Under the pieces are notes generated by a model, which saw only the letters and a program-made list of their open reading frames with translations, had not been told where the DNA came from and searched no databases. This document shows, piece by piece, positions 6,230-8,080 of a stretch of 8,080 nt of DNA (positions are counted from its first letter, which is position 1; the number at the start of each line of letters is the position of its first letter). Source of the stretch: UBA4722 sp041690995 (GTDB taxonomy: Bacteria; Pseudomonadota; Gammaproteobacteria; DSM-16500). A program made the translations under genes and the position numbers. Location of the stretch: assembly GCA_041690995.1 (NCBI GenBank), contig JBEPVM010000057.1:1-8080 (forward strand), given 5' to 3'.

Positions 6230-8080
6230 CTAACTCACTAGCTGCTTAGCCAGCGCAACTTCGATGGAATCGCCATCCTGGCTCAACACATCTAAGCCCG
6301 TTTCCGGCATGGTACCAGACGTTGATTGCGATACTGCCATTTTCTTGGCCATCAATGCCAGACACGCAATCTGCGTCGTTTGGCTGTAACCTAGAAAATA
6401 GACATTGACCGGCAATTGTTGACCGATACGCCAGCTACGGCGGCTAGCTTGCATCAGCGTATAAAGATTAAAACCCGATTGCATGAAGATAATGGTTGGA
6501 AATTCCAGCAAATCCAGCCCCGTTTTCACGAGTTCAGGATTGCAGATAAGCACATCAATGTCCTTATCTACCTGGTCTTGAATCCAATCTTCGCGCTTTT
6601 CGGTATTAACAGTTGAACGCAGTACTGCCGCACGAAAACCTAGCTTATCCAGCAAGCATTTTAAACGAGCAGCCGTATCACGAGTACCCGTATAGGTTGT
6701 ATATACCAAGGCGCGTTGACCCGCGGCTTTTGCTTGTCGGCATAAATCAATCATGACTTGCTCTTTAGGTGAAGCTTCCTCGTCCAGTATCGTTGGCACA
6801 AATGCCAGCAATTGCTTAGTACGCGGATGTTTCACGACCTCTTCCCGAAAACAGGTATCAGGCCAAGCCAGCAAGCAATTCATAATAACACCTAACAAAG
6901 CAGTGTCGCCTTTACGTAGTGCATATCGTAGTTCGCTCGTTAATTTACTTTGCAAATCTTCATAGCGTGTCGCTTGTTCCGGCAACATAGACACATCGAT
7001 AAAATGCTCTTGATAGGGTGGCAACACCCCATGCCCTATCTCACTCAACTTTAAAAAAGCCGAATAAGGCAGAACATATCGCGCAATTCCCTTAGGCCCA
7101 AAACCAGGCGCTTTGGAAATCTTCACAGAATTGCGCTTACCTCGCGCTGTTTTATGGTTATCTGCTTCGCTGGAACGGTGTACACGTTTAAGTACACCAT
7201 GGTGTTCCATAAAAGCCATCGATGCACTTCCGAGTGAATTGCGTTGATAGCAATAACCATCTTCCCGCATTCGGTGCGGCATAATCCGCCACAAGAGTGC
7301 AAACAAGTCATCAGCATAGCCACCCATTAATGTACCTGTCAGCAGCACGATTTTTTTCGCTTTGCTGGCAAGCACACCCATTGCCTGGCCTTGCGCACTG
7401 CCCATTGCTTTGTATTCATGCGATTCATCCGCAATTAGCAATGAAAAAAAGCCATGAGGCAAATAACGCTTAACATATTCTGATGCTTGATAGCTACCCT
7501 GACCAAAACTAAACTCCACTTTAGAGAGTGCTTTTTCCATCCGCTGCGCTTGTCGATTTGAAAATACCAGTTCGCCGTTTTCATCCATTAGATTGATAAA
7601 TTGATGGATGTTATCGCCTAACATATTGGTTAGAAACGACTCGCCAAACTGGTTAATTAATTTTTCAGCTCGCTTCGCACCTAGGGTTGGAATTTCGCAA
7701 AGTGCCGCTAATAATGTCTCACGGGAATTTCCTGGTTGCTTTGCACGAACCAAGCTCCACAAAGGTGCCTGACAGTGTTCACAAGCATAGGTTTTATCCG
7801 TTGAAAAACATTTAGCTGGTATTGGATTGTCTTCACTGTCTTTGATAAACTCGCCACATTGCGGACAAGCCGCATAGTGATAAGTCCGCACAAATGACTG
7901 TGAAGTATCATCCGTTACATTAACATGCTCACGTTTATGACACTGACGAATAGCAAATGCTGGTTTCCAATGAAATCCCATACGCAGCCGCACACGCCCT
8001 AAAATAAAAAATTCAGGGCCCTGCGGCCTTGCTTCTTTATTTCTAATAGACTTGCGTAATTGCAGGAGTTTCATCAAGGT
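6230..8080 (-). CDS. SNF2-family DNA helicase/ATPase, C-terminal part (5' end outside window)
   Basis: The frame is open to the window edge; the TTG at 8077 and ATG at 8074 are probably internal, because motif I (Walker A) is missing from the visible part and must lie upstream. Counting from 8077: four cysteines in CPQC (71-74) and CEHC (99-102) form a zinc ribbon; EIPTLGAKRAEKLINQFG (about 128-145) looks like a helix-hairpin-helix; motif II is ADESHE (216-221); motif III LLTGT (245-249); motif IV ALVYTTYTGT (456-465); motif V NPELVKTGLDL (513-523); and motif VI QASRRSWRIGQ (543-553), the last typical of SWI2/SNF2 ATPases. Such proteins translocate on double-stranded DNA using ATP and are common on plasmids, ICEs and in defence islands. 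The zinc and HhH modules suggest DNA contact between the two RecA lobes' motifs. GC is about 50% in sampled stretches, above its neighbours. The family call is firm; the pathway is unknown. Confidence 0.92.
   Translation of the reverse strand, partial: TLMKLLQLRKSIRNKEARPQGPEFFILGRVRLRMGFHWKPAFAIRQCHKREHVNVTDDTSQSFVRTYHYAACPQCGEFIKDSEDNPIPAKCFSTDKTYACEHCQAPLWSLVRAKQPGNSRETLLAALCEIPTLGAKRAEKLINQFGESFLTNMLGDNIHQFINLMDENGELVFSNRQAQRMEKALSKVEFSFGQGSYQASEYVKRYLPHGFFSLLIADESHEYKAMGSAQGQAMGVLASKAKKIVLLTGTLMGGYADDLFALLWRIMPHRMREDGYCYQRNSLGSASMAFMEHHGVLKRVHRSSEADNHKTARGKRNSVKISKAPGFGPKGIARYVLPYSAFLKLSEIGHGVLPPYQEHFIDVSMLPEQATRYEDLQSKLTSELRYALRKGDTALLGVIMNCLLAWPDTCFREEVVKHPRTKQLLAFVPTILDEEASPKEQVMIDLCRQAKAAGQRALVYTTYTGTRDTAARLKCLLDKLGFRAAVLRSTVNTEKREDWIQDQVDKDIDVLICNPELVKTGLDLLEFPTIIFMQSGFNLYTLMQASRRSWRIGQQLPVNVYFLGYSQTTQIACLALMAKKMAVSQSTSGTMPETGLDVLSQDGDSIEVALAKQLVS

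Noticed and set aside
6753..7911. Several 60-70-codon ORFs within the helicase gene on either strand
   Set aside because: All are out-of-frame shadows of a gene whose helicase motifs are clear.
6230..8077. Complete helicase gene starting at TTG 8077
   Set aside because: The reading frame continues to the window edge and the visible protein lacks Walker A motif I, so the real start must lie beyond 8080.

Overview
The window looks like accessory DNA from a low-GC gammaproteobacterium, most likely Legionella or another member of Legionellales. I base this on the ~40% GC hybrid histidine kinase, the large glutamine- and asparagine-rich coiled-coil proteins with no recognisable domain, and a plasmid/ICE-style SNF2 helicase. 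The assignment is an inference from gene style; no marker gene is present.

Layout, left to right. (1) Positions 1-1389, plus strand: the 3' part of a hybrid sensor histidine kinase gene (HisKA, HATPase, receiver); its sensor end lies outside the window. (2) Positions 1390-2158: 769 bases without a convincing intact gene, in two sharply different halves. The first (to about 1735) reaches ~55% GC, holds two perfect hairpins, and contains what may be the truncated 5' end of a minus-strand gene with a good ribosome binding site. The second (about 1740-2158) is very AT-rich. (3) Positions 2159-3142 and 3294-5741, both minus strand: two proteins of 327 and 815 residues that I do not recognise, both with extended coiled coils and no membrane segments. 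(4) Positions 5742-6229: an intergenic region with an unusual cluster of long inverted repeats, two of them directly abutting (5865-5932 and 5933-6017), and a diverged copy of one core at 6159-6190. Near-consensus DnaA-box 9-mers sit symmetrically in the arms. (5) Positions 6230-8080, minus strand: the C-terminal ~617 codons of an SNF2-family helicase with a zinc ribbon and a helix-hairpin-helix-like insertion upstream of the DESH box; its N-terminus is outside the window.

The three minus-strand genes run in the same direction (helicase, then 815-residue protein, then 327-residue protein). Gaps of 488 and 151 bases, and a plausible promoter and strong ribosome binding site in front of the 815-residue gene, argue against one tight operon. 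Composition falls from about 50% GC in sampled parts of the helicase to about 30% in the 327-residue gene, which suggests a mosaic of separately acquired pieces.

The most interesting part is the 5865-6190 inverted-repeat cluster. It could be a plasmid or ICE replication/transfer origin, a tyrosine-recombinase core site (13-7-13 geometry), or a structured RNA made from the minus strand. The sequence alone does not decide between these.
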